NCBI GenBank assembly: GCA_913043885.1 | Contig: CAJWOB010000021.1 | Coordinates: 1-15,606 of the forward strand | Source of the DNA: an uncultured Spirochaetaceae bacterium | Lineage (GTDB): Bacteria > Spirochaetota > Spirochaetia > SZUA-6 > Bin103 | Length of the DNA stretch: 15,606 bases | Reading direction: 5' to 3' | Shown here: positions 6,877-14,843 of the stretch, in pieces | Layout: every line of letters begins with the position of its first letter | Position numbering within the stretch: position 1 is the first letter of the stretch | The notes under the pieces: model-generated | Seen by the model: only the letters and a program-made list of their open reading frames with translations | Told to the model about the DNA's origin: nothing | Databases searched by the model: none | Position numbers and translations under genes: made by a program

Positions 6877-8064
6877 CTACAACGCCAGCGCCAACTGGCC
6901 GGCGAACAGGAAGTCGGAGTCGTCGTCGCTTGGCCCGCTTCGCAGGCTGATCTGCGTCACCAACTTGATAATGGCGCCGGGCGCCAGCGGGAAGCCAAGC
7001 GCCGGCTCGAAGCGGTGCACGTGGTAGTCCCAGGGTCGCTGCGTGCCGTCCACCTCGATGCTGTCGAAGTAGAGCAGGCCCAGGTACCACCAGTCGAACA
7101 GGTCCCACTGCGCCTCGGCATAGCCACCCCACATGCCGAGGGTGCCCTCGTCCAGGTGGGGTACCTGCCACCAGTTGCGGATCGCCTCCGGGTAGACCCG
7201 AAGCTGCTGCCACTCCAGCGAGACGTCGGTGCCCAGCACGATCTGCTGATAGCCGGTGAACGCCGCGGGCGCGACGCCGGTGGCATCTGCCTGCAGGTAG
7301 GGCCCATAGCTCGCGGAAAGCCCCACCCGTAGCAGGTCGAACCGCTGGTCGCCGCCAGTTACGCCTACCCGCCCCACGTAGCTGAGCGCGCCATTGGAGG
7401 CCGACTTGGGCTTGGAGACCGCGGAGGTGGTGGCGCCGAAGGCGTACTCGATGGCGCTCAGCTCATTGGTGGGGATTGCGCCGAAGACCACGGCGCCGTT
7501 GGCCCAGCACGCGTCGTAGAGGCAGGGCAGACCACGGTCGCGGAAGCCGTCGTCGATGGTGCGCTGCGCCAGCTGGCCACTGGCGTCGGCCGGCACGGCC
7601 TGTCCCTGGGCAGCCGTGTGCTAGCCGTAGATAAGCGGCGTGCCGATTACCGGGTTTACGTCGGAGTAGGTGCGAGCGGCGAAGGTGCCGAACGGTGTTG
7701 GGATATTGCCGATCTCGAGGTTGACCACACCGTCGCCAATCAGGTCGATCCAGTCGACGAACGCGCCGTCCAGCCGGGGCGGCCCCTCGCTGTCGAGGAG
7801 CAGGTTCGCAGAGACAAACAGGTTGCCGAGATTGCCGTCGAGGAACAGCCGCGCCCGCAGCGGGCTGAAAGGTCCGCCACCGAGATTGATGGTATTGCTG
7901 TCGTTGACCTGGTCGTCGGGGAGGAACGCGGCGCTGGCCACCACGTCGACCACCGTCCCTATCCCCAGGCCGATATCCTGGCCACCCGCGGCCACCGTGG
8001 CGCCCGCCAGCAGCAGGGCTCCTGCAACGCGCGGCGACGATGGTAGAGGAGCCCCCAACGGCAC
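6877..8064 (-). pseudogene. Porin-like outer-membrane protein interrupted by an in-frame TAG
   Basis: One continuous frame of 395 residues is broken by a single TAG at 7621-7623 (codon 148), leaving open stretches of 147 and 247 codons. The N-terminal part starts at GTG with a signal-peptide-like segment (VAGALLLAGATVAAGG). It then shows porin-type strands, including LEIGNIPTPFGTFAART and NPVIGTPLIYG, resembling OprO/P-like or related beta-barrel porins. After the stop the same frame continues HTAAQGQAVPADASGQ, then aromatic-rich barrel strands (WQQLRVYPEAIRNWWQ, WDLFDWWYLGLLYF) and an end typical of a last strand. The TAG most likely replaced TAC or TAT (family-like text would be YGYHTA). 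Either the gene is inactive or the base is an error; TAG also terminates this same frame at 6877 and ends purF and mraY, so recoding is unlikely. Confidence 0.75.
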
Positions 8065-8123
8065 GCAACTTGACCGGCGGCGGTCGCGTGGATGGTCGGT
8101 GGGGCGGGTGTTACCCTAGTCGC

Positions 8124-9335
8124 ATGTTGCGTGGGCGCGTCCGATCGACCGCCACCACTGCGATGCTGTCGGCGTTGCTACAGGCGTTGCTGGTGGTGGC
8201 GCCGCTGACCGCACAGGAGGCGTCGAACACCGGCGTACCCGCCGACATCGACCTCGTGGCCGATCCGCTCGTGCTGCTGCTGTCGGTCCCAGTGGTGGCA
8301 GAGGCGCAGAACACCCTGGTAGAGAGCATCGTCGCCGACGCGATGGAGCTCGAGCTTCAGCGCCAAGGCGTCGCCGTGGTTAGCGTGGACCGGGCCGCTG
8401 TCGGTGGCGCCCTGCCCACCGACTTTGCCGACTCGGCGCTGGCCGACGCAGCGGAGCAGATGGGAGCTGCTGCCGGTGCTGGCTTCGTGGTCGCAGTGGT
8501 CTACGAGCTGGCCGGGCGCGAGGTCACCCTCGACAGCGGGTGGTTGAATCGCCTCGACGGGGTGGTTACCGCCGCTGGCCAGCGGCAGGGCGCCATAGAC
8601 CTTGGCTTCGATTCGATGGCGGTCGACATCGTGAACCAATTCCTGCGCCAGGCGGCACCGAGCATTGCGCGCTTCGGCGCGCAGCCGGACTCCGTCCCCG
8701 CTACCACGAGTGTGGCGGCAGCCGATGTTGGTGGCACTGAGGGCGCGGGCCCGGCAGACGGTGCCGTCGCCGGGGCGAGCGGCGCTGCAGCGCCCGGGGT
8801 CGCGGAGCCGGAGCTGCCACTGGCCATCCCGCGACAGCCGCTACAGATCGGAACGCTGGTAAGCGCCCTGGTTCCCGCTGACGTCGCCGCCACCGACTTC
8901 GGGCTCGGTGTCGTCCCGTCGCTGTACCTCTCGTGGGAGTATCCACTGGCCGGAGGTATTCTGGGACTTGGCCTGGCGGTGCCGGTGCAGGTATTCCGTG
9001 CCAGCGGCCTCTTCGCGCAGGCGTGGGGGACCATTACGGCGGCGGCGGCCGAGGCGCGTTACGCCATCCCCGGCCCAGGCGGCCTCTCGTTCTACGCCCG
9101 CGTGCAAGCGGGGCCGGCGTTGTTCGTCCTCTCCCTCGACTTCGATCCACCGGCGATTAAGACCGCTCCTTACGTAGCGGCGGGCGGCGGCGGCGGATTC
9201 GCGCTCGGCGAGGCGTTGGCAGTCGGTCTGGATGTCGGCTACGCGGCGACGTGGGACATCGACGATGAGGATCCGGATCAAACCATCGTGCTGGGTGGTC
9301 TTACCGCTGGCCTGTTTGTGAGCGTCACGTTCTAA
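8124..9335 (+). CDS. Outer-membrane protein with CsgG/TolB-like N-terminal region and C-terminal beta-barrel
   Basis: This 403-residue exported protein is of uncertain family. Residues 1-31 are a signal peptide (Arg-rich start, MLSALLQALLVVAPLTAQ). Residues 45-180 alternate strands and helices: LVLLLSVPVVAEAQNTLVESI, an Ala-rich helix, GFVVAVVYELAGREVTLD, then GFDSMAVDIVNQFLRQ. This resembles the TolB-N/CsgG/FlgO-like fold of periplasmic proteins, which I offer tentatively. Residues 190-235 are a low-complexity Ala/Gly/Pro linker. Residues 240-403 are amphipathic beta-strands, ending in LTAGLFVSVTF with a terminal Phe as in BAM-recognised barrels. I chose the ATG at 8124 because the signal peptide begins there; the upstream GTG at 8040 would add 28 polar residues and overlap the divergent porin frame. 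No clear Shine-Dalgarno. It is divergent from the porin remnant, suggesting a shared control region. Confidence 0.8.
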   Translation: MLRGRVRSTATTAMLSALLQALLVVAPLTAQEASNTGVPADIDLVADPLVLLLSVPVVAEAQNTLVESIVADAMELELQRQGVAVVSVDRAAVGGALPTDFADSALADAAEQMGAAAGAGFVVAVVYELAGREVTLDSGWLNRLDGVVTAAGQRQGAIDLGFDSMAVDIVNQFLRQAAPSIARFGAQPDSVPATTSVAAADVGGTEGAGPADGAVAGASGAAAPGVAEPELPLAIPRQPLQIGTLVSALVPADVAATDFGLGVVPSLYLSWEYPLAGGILGLGLAVPVQVFRASGLFAQAWGTITAAAAEARYAIPGPGGLSFYARVQAGPALFVLSLDFDPPAIKTAPYVAAGGGGGFALGEALAVGLDVGYAATWDIDDEDPDQTIVLGGLTAGLFVSVTF

Positions 9336-9408
9336 CCGCCGCGGCGACGGCCTACCAGCGCCGACCTCATCGAGCGCCGAGGCAGCCCCCTCGTCCCGAC
9401 AGCGCGCG

Positions 9409-12030
9409 TCAGTTGCCCAGCAGCTCTTCGAGCTGGGCGCCCACCTGGGACAGGATCTCGGCCTGTCCTTCGCGGCGCTGCTCGGCTGCGAGCTCGTCGA
9501 GGTATCGGTCCATGGCGTCGTAGACGCCTGGGTTCGCCTCCGACACCGCTGGCGAGCCGATGATGCGTCGAATCAGCAGCCGGGTCTGCAGCAGCGCAAG
9601 CAACTCGTCGTCGCTGGCGCGCTGCGACTCGATCTGGTCCTTCAGGCTGCTGAGCCGATTGCGGGTGCCGGACACCCGCTGCACCAGCTGCGTGCGAGCG
9701 CGTTGCGCCTGCGCGGCTGTGCTCTCGGCGGCGGCAAGGTCCGTCGCCGCCTGCTGCGCCGCCCGCTCTGCGGCGGCCTGCGCTACTCGCGCATCGGCCA
9801 GCTCGCTACGCGCTTCATCGAGTGCCGCCAGCGAGGCGCCGCCGCGGCTCTCCAGGGTCTGCTGAAGCGACGCCACCTCTTCGGCCAACGCCACCTCCCG
9901 CTCGCTGGCGGTGGCGAGCTCAGCCTGGGCGGTGGCGAGGTCCGCCTCCGCGGCGGCCACCGATGCAGCGGCGCTTTCGATCTCGGCGTTGGCCGCCGCC
10001 AGGTCGCTGTTCGCGGTTTCCAGGGCCGCGCTGGCGATGTCCAGCTCAGCGCGGGTGTCGTCGAGGCTGCCGCTGGTGGTGTCGAGTTGTGTCTGCACCT
10101 GTTGCACCTGCGCCAGCGCGGCATCGCGCTCCGCCTCCAGCGCCGCCAGGCGGTCGGCGGCGGCGACGGCGTCCGAGTCGCCGCTCTCGCGCAGCCGCTC
10201 GGCCTCGTCCGCGAGCTGCTGGTTCTGCTCGCTCAGCTGCTGGTTCTGCTCCGCCAATGCCTGCTCGCGCCCGCCGGCGTCCACCAACTGGGTGTCGAAG
10301 TCGGCAACCAGGGCATCGACCGCCGCGCGAACGCCGCCGAGGCCGCGCTCGACGTGGGAGCCTGCGGGAAAGCTGCTGAGCGCCTGCAGGTAGGCCGCCA
10401 GCGCATCTTGGACCGCGCCTGCCTCCAGCTGCACATCCGAGGCATCGAGCGCTGCCAGGGCTGCCGGCACCACCGGCGGGCCGGCGGTGTTGGCGCCTGC
10501 TTCGGCGATCCGCGCTACCGTCCGGTCGACCACAGCGGGATCCAGGGGTGCCTGGCCCCCATCCCCAGCTGCATCCGCCGGCGAGGTGGCAAACGCCTGC
10601 AGCGCCTGGGCATAGTTGGTCAGCGCTGCCGGGTAATCGCCGGCCACGAACGCGGTGTCGCCCCGCGCCAGGAGCTCGCCAACCTCGGCGCTGCGCTCGC
10701 TAAACGCGAGCTGCGAGTCGATCTCCTGCACGCGGTCCAGCGCCTCGGCCAACGTCGGCACCCGGTCGATTGCCTGCTCGTAGGAGGTGCGCGCCGTCGC
10801 CACGTCGCCGGCGGCGAACGCCTCGCCGGCGTCGGTGGTGAGCGCGGTAACCGAGTCGAGGATATTCGCTGCGGCCAGGAGCGAGGAGGTGTCCGCCTGC
10901 GCGACGCGCTCCTCGTTGTCGATGAGCTGGCCGAGCGAGGAGATGATGAAGTCGTCCACCGGCTTACGCTCGGCGACGGTGGCCAGCGAACGAATCGCCG
11001 CCTGGTCCAGGTAGTCGGCCAGGTTGCGGAGAGTCAGCCGCGCACCCTGGTAGTCGGCCGCGCGCAGCTGGGCGTTCACGGAGCCGTAGAGGCTGAGGAT
11101 CTGGTCGTTGACCAGCTGCTCGCGGTCCCGTTCCGCCTGAATACGGTCCAGCTCTGCCCCTATCTCCGTGCGCTCCGCCTCGATGCTCTCGGCCTCGGCG
11201 CGTAGCTCCTGCTCACGCGCGGCCTGCTCCGCCTCCACCGCGGCCCGCTCGGCCTCCGCGGCTGCCAACTGCTGTTCGGTCTCTCGCTGCAGCTGCTCGA
11301 TGCGGGCTTGCTCGGCGGCCAGCTGCTCGTCGAAGCTGGCGCGCAGCGCGCCCAGCTGCTGGTCCAACTCCGCGCTGCGTGCCTGTTCGAGCGCAGCCAA
11401 CTGGGTGTCGATGTCAGCTACCGAGACCCCCTGGTCCCGCAAGCGCGCGCGCTCGGCCTCCAGCTCGGCGTCGACCTGCGCACGGATCTCCGCTTCTCGT
11501 TCCGCCACCCGTTCGTCAGCGTTGGCGATGAGCTCGTCACGTTCGCGGTTCAGATCGGCCAGGAGATTTTGCGCGTTGGCGATCTCCTGATCCTTCTCCG
11601 CCAGCTCGGCCTCGGTTTCCTGCCGCAACTGCGCCAGCAGCAGACCCTCGGTGCTCTCCAGGGCGGCGGCACCGGTGGTAATGCCCTCTTCGGCGCTGTT
11701 GAAGAAGGCGGAGAACGCCACTGCTGCTGTGCCGACCAGTGCCAACGCCGCAGCATTGATGAGGATGGGTAGCGTGGCACCGTTGCGTCGCGGGACGAAC
11801 GAGAAGGTCTCGGTGCCCACCTCGAGGCGGTTGCCCTCGACGATCTCGTTGAGCTCTTCGAGGATCTCGCGTCGCTCGTCTTCGCTGACGTTGGCGTCGT
11901 CGCCGAGCTCCTCGGGGGCAGTGAGGGTCGCATCGACCGTGCCACCCGGATCGTCCTCTCCCGGCCGCACCAGGTGCAGGTGCTCCCGCTCCTGTTGCAG
12001 GCGGCGGATGTGGTCGTACAGGCTGCTCAT
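9409..12030 (-). CDS. Large single-TM coiled-coil/TPR-like membrane protein
   Basis: This is an 873-residue protein without a named family that I recognise. Residues 1-84 are acidic and cytoplasmic-looking, with a helical segment near 50-63. One transmembrane helix lies at about 85-110 (LPILINAAALALVGTAAVAFSAFF). A long Ala/Glu/Gln/Arg coiled coil spans 130-305. Residues 320-560 hold TPR-like helical pairs (AFAAGDVATARTSYEQAI, AFVAGDYPAALTNYAQAL, GAVQDALAAYLQAL). A second coiled coil spans 575-790, with a tandem EQNQQL repeat at 594-606. The C-terminal 80 residues (LLALLQTRLLIRRIIG to LEELLGN) are a compact helical domain. The topology suggests a periplasmic or cytoplasmic scaffold anchored in the inner membrane. 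It is divergent from the adenylate cyclase with 150 bases between starts, so joint regulation is possible. The ATG at 12030 is not well served by a ribosome site: GAGGAG lies 15 bases upstream. Confidence 0.85.
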   Translation of the reverse strand: MSSLYDHIRRLQQEREHLHLVRPGEDDPGGTVDATLTAPEELGDDANVSEDERREILEELNEIVEGNRLEVGTETFSFVPRRNGATLPILINAAALALVGTAAVAFSAFFNSAEEGITTGAAALESTEGLLLAQLRQETEAELAEKDQEIANAQNLLADLNRERDELIANADERVAEREAEIRAQVDAELEAERARLRDQGVSVADIDTQLAALEQARSAELDQQLGALRASFDEQLAAEQARIEQLQRETEQQLAAAEAERAAVEAEQAAREQELRAEAESIEAERTEIGAELDRIQAERDREQLVNDQILSLYGSVNAQLRAADYQGARLTLRNLADYLDQAAIRSLATVAERKPVDDFIISSLGQLIDNEERVAQADTSSLLAAANILDSVTALTTDAGEAFAAGDVATARTSYEQAIDRVPTLAEALDRVQEIDSQLAFSERSAEVGELLARGDTAFVAGDYPAALTNYAQALQAFATSPADAAGDGGQAPLDPAVVDRTVARIAEAGANTAGPPVVPAALAALDASDVQLEAGAVQDALAAYLQALSSFPAGSHVERGLGGVRAAVDALVADFDTQLVDAGGREQALAEQNQQLSEQNQQLADEAERLRESGDSDAVAAADRLAALEAERDAALAQVQQVQTQLDTTSGSLDDTRAELDIASAALETANSDLAAANAEIESAAASVAAAEADLATAQAELATASEREVALAEEVASLQQTLESRGGASLAALDEARSELADARVAQAAAERAAQQAATDLAAAESTAAQAQRARTQLVQRVSGTRNRLSSLKDQIESQRASDDELLALLQTRLLIRRIIGSPAVSEANPGVYDAMDRYLDELAAEQRREGQAEILSQVGAQLEELLGN
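10214..10251 (-). repeat. Two 17-bp direct repeats inside the coiled-coil gene
   Basis: The 17-base unit at 10214-10230 recurs identically at 10235-10251, a 21-base period, encoding EQNQQL twice, seven residues apart. It looks like duplication of a coiled-coil heptad. Confidence 0.85.
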
Positions 12031-12180
12031 CGGCGGTGAGCGGAGCTCCTCGGCTCCATCATCGGCGCCGGCGACGATAACATTGACGCACCCCAGCCAG
12101 GTCCGAGCGGTTGGTGCAGGGAATTGGCCGCCGCGCCGACACTACTAAGGTAGAAGCATAGCGAGAATGAGCCTCAGATC

Positions 12181-13842
12181 ATGAATATTCGAGGCAAGAT
12201 AATCCTCATCGTGCTTCCGCTGATCATCGCACCACTGGTGGTTACCGGCATCGCTTCGAGCCTGGCGGCCCGTAACGGCATCACCGGTATCGCCACCGAG
12301 TTCCTGCGATTCAAGGCGGAGCAGCTGACCAACTACGCGGTTGGCCAGTTCAATCTTCTGCAGGAGGCGGGGCTCGGCAACGACGCGGAATTCATCGATG
12401 CATCGAAGTCGGCGGTGGCGTCGTTTGCCCGCGGCCTGGTTCGCAGCGCCACCGAGGTAATCGTCGCCCTCGACGACCAGGGCGTGGTGGTAATGTCCAC
12501 GGATCCCTCCGTGGAGGCGCTGGCAACGGAGCAGGCTGCCCTTGCCGAGCTGGCGCAGGCGGCGGAGCAGGGCTGGCAATCAGTTCGCTTCGGCGGCCAG
12601 GACCGGGTGGCGCAGTCGGCGAGTTTCGGGCCGTTCGGCTGGTATCTGCTGGTAAGCGAGCGACGCGACAACTTCTACGAGTCGATCAACCGCATCCTGG
12701 TGCAGACCGGCGTCATCCTCGGTGGCGCCATCGCGCTGGCGATCATCCTGCTGTTCATCTTCACCAATCTGCTGACCAACCCGTTACGGCGGGTGGTGGG
12801 CGCCATGCGCGACATCATCACCAGCAGCGACCTGTCGCAGCGGGTCGAGGTGGAGTTTCGGGACGAGACCGGCCAGCTCGGCCACACCTTCAACCTGATG
12901 ACCGGCGAGCTGGACAAGGCGCAGCAGCAGATCAAGTCCTACGCGCTCGGTCAGGTGATGGCCAAGCGACGCGAGGCGAAGATCCGCAACATCTTCCAGA
13001 AGTACGTGCCGAAGGACGTGATCGATCAGTTCGAGCGGGCGCCGGAATCGATGTTGGTCGGTGAGGATCGCATCCTGGCCATCCTGTTCTCGGACATCCG
13101 CAGCTTCACCACGATTTCGGAGAGCATGCGTCCCGACGAGATGGTGGAGTCGCTCAACCACTACTTCGAGGCGATGGTGGACATCATCACGGCGCGCAAC
13201 GGCATCGTCGACAAGTACATCGGCGACGCCATCATGGCGTTCTACGGCGCCCCGGTGCGGCACAAGAACGACGCCGAGCAGGCGGTGCGATCGGGCCTGG
13301 AGATGATCGCCGCGCTGGACGACTTCAACGTGTGGCAGCGCCAGAAGAAGCGGCAGGAATTCCACATCGGCGTCGGCATCAACTACGGCGCGGTAACCGT
13401 CGGCAACATCGGGTCGGAGAAGAAGATGGACTACACCGTCATCGGCGACTCGGTGAACCTGGCCTCGCGCCTGGAAGGGCTGACCAAGAAGTACCAGCAG
13501 TCGTTGGTGGTATCTGAGTCCGTCCGCCACTACGTGTCGGACACGGTGCCGTGCCGGCTGCTCGACCGCGTCATCGTCAAGGGTAAGAGCACCGCCACCG
13601 GGCTCTACGCACCCAAGAGCAGCCTGGCCGGGGACGAGGAGCAGGCCTGGGAGATGCACGACCGTGCCTGCGAGGCGTTCTACGGGGGCGAGTTCGACAA
13701 GGCGCGAAAGTTCTTCGAGACGGTGCAGCAGCTGCTGCCCGGCGACGTGGTGTCAGAAGGTTATCTGACCCGCACCAAGGAGCTCATCGCCAACCCACCC
13801 GGCCCGGATTGGGACGGCGCGACCCTGATGACCGAGAAGTAA
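12181..13842 (+). CDS. Membrane class III adenylate cyclase with HAMP domain
   Basis: This 553-residue protein makes cAMP from ATP. TM1 is at 6-28, a short extracytoplasmic sensor (about 30-170, ending FGWYLLVSERRDNFY like a Cache-type domain), TM2 at 171-195 and HAMP at about 196-250 (NPLRRVVGAM, DETGQLGHTFNLM). A linker and the class III cyclase domain follow, at about 290-470. Metal-binding residues are Asp305 (LFSDIRSFT) and Asp349 (YIGDAIMAFYG). The purine-selecting pair is Lys345 (VDKYIGD) and Thr419 (DYTVIGD), the Lys/Thr combination of bacterial ATP-specific enzymes. Asn426 and Arg430 (VNLASR) are the transition-state residues. All are intact. A C-terminal TPR-like segment follows (ACEAFYGGEFDKARKFF). 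The product should be an active, signal-responsive cyclase at the inner membrane. The ATG has only a weak GAATGAG ribosome site, and I see no convincing promoter. Confidence 0.93.
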   Translation: MNIRGKIILIVLPLIIAPLVVTGIASSLAARNGITGIATEFLRFKAEQLTNYAVGQFNLLQEAGLGNDAEFIDASKSAVASFARGLVRSATEVIVALDDQGVVVMSTDPSVEALATEQAALAELAQAAEQGWQSVRFGGQDRVAQSASFGPFGWYLLVSERRDNFYESINRILVQTGVILGGAIALAIILLFIFTNLLTNPLRRVVGAMRDIITSSDLSQRVEVEFRDETGQLGHTFNLMTGELDKAQQQIKSYALGQVMAKRREAKIRNIFQKYVPKDVIDQFERAPESMLVGEDRILAILFSDIRSFTTISESMRPDEMVESLNHYFEAMVDIITARNGIVDKYIGDAIMAFYGAPVRHKNDAEQAVRSGLEMIAALDDFNVWQRQKKRQEFHIGVGINYGAVTVGNIGSEKKMDYTVIGDSVNLASRLEGLTKKYQQSLVVSESVRHYVSDTVPCRLLDRVIVKGKSTATGLYAPKSSLAGDEEQAWEMHDRACEAFYGGEFDKARKFFETVQQLLPGDVVSEGYLTRTKELIANPPGPDWDGATLMTEK

Positions 13843-13847
13843 CTGGC

Positions 13848-13867
13848 CGAATCGCTGGCGCGATTCG
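13848..13867 (+). terminator. Hairpin 1 downstream of the cyclase gene
   Basis: CGAATCG (13848-13854) pairs perfectly with CGATTCG (13861-13867) around a 6-base loop, starting 5 bases after the TAA. No T-tract follows. Confidence 0.4.
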
Positions 13868-13870
13868 CCC

Positions 13871-13893
13871 GCCGAACAGCGCCGCCGTTCGGC
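13871..13893 (+). terminator. Hairpin 2 downstream of the cyclase gene
   Basis: GCCGAAC (13871-13877) pairs perfectly with GTTCGGC (13887-13893) around a 9-base loop. Only two T bases follow, so this is at best a weak intrinsic terminator; it may act as a 3'-end stabiliser. Confidence 0.4.
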
Positions 13894-13943
13894 TTGGCAC
13901 GCGGCGGACGACGTTGCGCCATACTTCGGCGGCCGCGGGCAGG

Positions 13944-14831
13944 CTAACACCGCGGCGACCACCCGCGCATACTGCTCGTGCGTGACGGGGAGCCGGGTGG
14001 TGAGCATTCTCGACGATCCGGAGCGCGGCAGCTGGGTGGACGTTCAGGTGGCTCTTCTTGCCACGAGCGAGGCAGACGCCCTTCTCTCATCGCTGCTCGA
14101 GCTAGGCTGGCAGCGCCCGCCGATTCGCGGGGTGCGAATTCGACAGCGTGCTGGCCACCTACTACCCGGACCGCGACGCAGGCGTTGGCTGACACGACGA
14201 TGAGGACTATCCGGGGGCTAACCGCTGGCCAATCGCCCTGATATCGCTGGGCGCCACCCGCCGGCTCGCATTTCACGTCAAAGGTGGCACGGGGAAGGCC
14301 AAGCACGTCGATCTGGAGAACGGTTCGCTGTTGCTGATGGGAGGCGAGACGCAGCGGCACTACCAACACGCGGTCCGTCCCACATCGGGGGCGGTAGGCC
14401 CACGGGTGAGCCTCAGCTTTCGTCGCTTCCAGCCACGCTAGCGAGGGCGGTCGGCGGCGGACGCCGGGAGACCGCCGTCCGGGACCGCCCCGCCCGTCGG
14501 CGGCGTTGGGTGCGTCCATCGGCCGAATGTAGCTGCGAGTGGCAGGGACGCCCGGCGTGCGCAGCTGTGCCAGCACCGCCTCGACCACCTGGCGGCACTG
14601 GGCAACGGTGATACGTAGCTGGCGCTGCAACGAGATCTCCTCACGCACGCGCCCGCCCTTGGCGGGGGAGAGGTGGATGAACACGCGATCGCGCTCGCTC
14701 TCCTCCATATGGGTCATGGCTATGGATAGCTCGCGATCGCTCAGCCGCATCAGCGTGTTCTGCGCACCCGCCGGCCCGAGCGCCTTGATGAGCGCCAGCA
14801 GCCGCTGCACTCCATCGGGTGCGCCCGGCAT
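13944..14831 (-). CDS. Small FliG-domain-like protein with a doubtful C-terminal extension
   Basis: Residues 1-92 resemble a FliG middle/C-terminal armadillo-type module. NTLMRLSDRELSIAMTHMEE followed by ERDRVFIHLSPAKGGRVREE matches the FliG pattern of ...LxDRxIxxALK...EExRExIxxNMSxRAAExxREE, and ITVAQCRQVVEAV follows as the closing helix. FliG links the flagellar motor rotor to the stator; this short version lacks the N-terminal FliF-binding part and could be an adaptor or a fragment. After residue 92 (below about 14555) the text is Arg/Pro/Gly-rich. It runs antisense through the alkB remnant (below 14441), so the open frame to 13944 is probably not all real. A frameshift that would end the protein at 14438 or 14413 is possible. 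The ATG at 14829-14831 is 12 bases after the DUF3179 stop, so the two form an operon. Confidence 0.6.
   Translation of the reverse strand: MPGAPDGVQRLLALIKALGPAGAQNTLMRLSDRELSIAMTHMEESERDRVFIHLSPAKGGRVREEISLQRQLRITVAQCRQVVEAVLAQLRTPGVPATRSYIRPMDAPNAADGRGGPGRRSPGVRRRPPSLAWLEATKAEAHPWAYRPRCGTDRVLVVPLRLASHQQQRTVLQIDVLGLPRATFDVKCEPAGGAQRYQGDWPAVSPRIVLIVVSANACVAVRVVGGQHAVEFAPRESAGAASLARAAMREGRLPRSWQEEPPERPPSCRAPDRRECSPPGSPSRTSSMRGWSPRC
13982..14441 (+). pseudogene. Decayed alkB-family 2-oxoglutarate/Fe(II) dioxygenase gene
   Basis: AlkB enzymes oxidatively demethylate alkylated bases in DNA or RNA. Two frames on this strand carry parts of the family. Frame A (13982 to about 14130) reads LLATSEADALLSSLLELGWQ then RPPIRG, like the AlkB N-terminal region. 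Frame B (from about 14133) reads FDSVLATYYPDRDAGVG, a TGA stop where the conserved Trp of the WHxDDE motif belongs (14154 onward), then HDDEDYPG, SLGATRRLAF, GSLLLMGGETQRHYQH and PRVSLSFRR, ending in TAG at 14441. The Fe-binding H-x-D and distal His and the 2OG-binding Arg are still readable. About 50-60 residues expected between the two parts (the PR...YSG region) are missing. Deletion, frame change and nonsense codon together make a non-functional remnant. It lies antisense to the open tail of the FliG-like frame. Confidence 0.8.
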
Positions 14832-14843
14832 CAGACTGCCGCG

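Noticed and set aside
7621..7623. TAG readthrough or recoding in the porin
   Set aside because: TAG is the terminal codon of the same frame at 6877, and of purF, mraY, the Ser-Arg-rich gene and DUF3179, so it is an ordinary stop here.
8070..8117. TTGACC and TACCCT as a promoter for the outer-membrane protein
   Set aside because: The spacing is 36 bases, far from 17, and no -10-like box lies at the right distance.
9703..11205. 500-codon plus-strand frame
   Set aside because: Antisense to the coiled-coil gene; its apparent regularity comes from the repeated Ala/Glu/Gln codons on the other strand.
12083..12160. TTGACG as the -35 of the adenylate cyclase promoter
   Set aside because: No acceptable -10 box occurs 16-18 bases downstream, and other combinations in the gap are weak.
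12784..13659. 291-codon minus-strand frame rich in His/Val/Leu
   Set aside because: Antisense to the intact cyclase catalytic domain; a typical GC-rich mirror frame.
14136..14141. EcoRI site (GAATTC) exactly at the alkB frame change, hinting at a cloning junction
   Set aside because: One six-base site is expected by chance at this scale, and there is no vector-like sequence around it.
14154..14200. TGA as tryptophan (code 4 or 25) in the alkB frame
   Set aside because: TGA properly ends the gene at 804 and the coiled-coil gene at 9409, and the alkB locus also has a deletion and frame change, so simple decay is the better reading.
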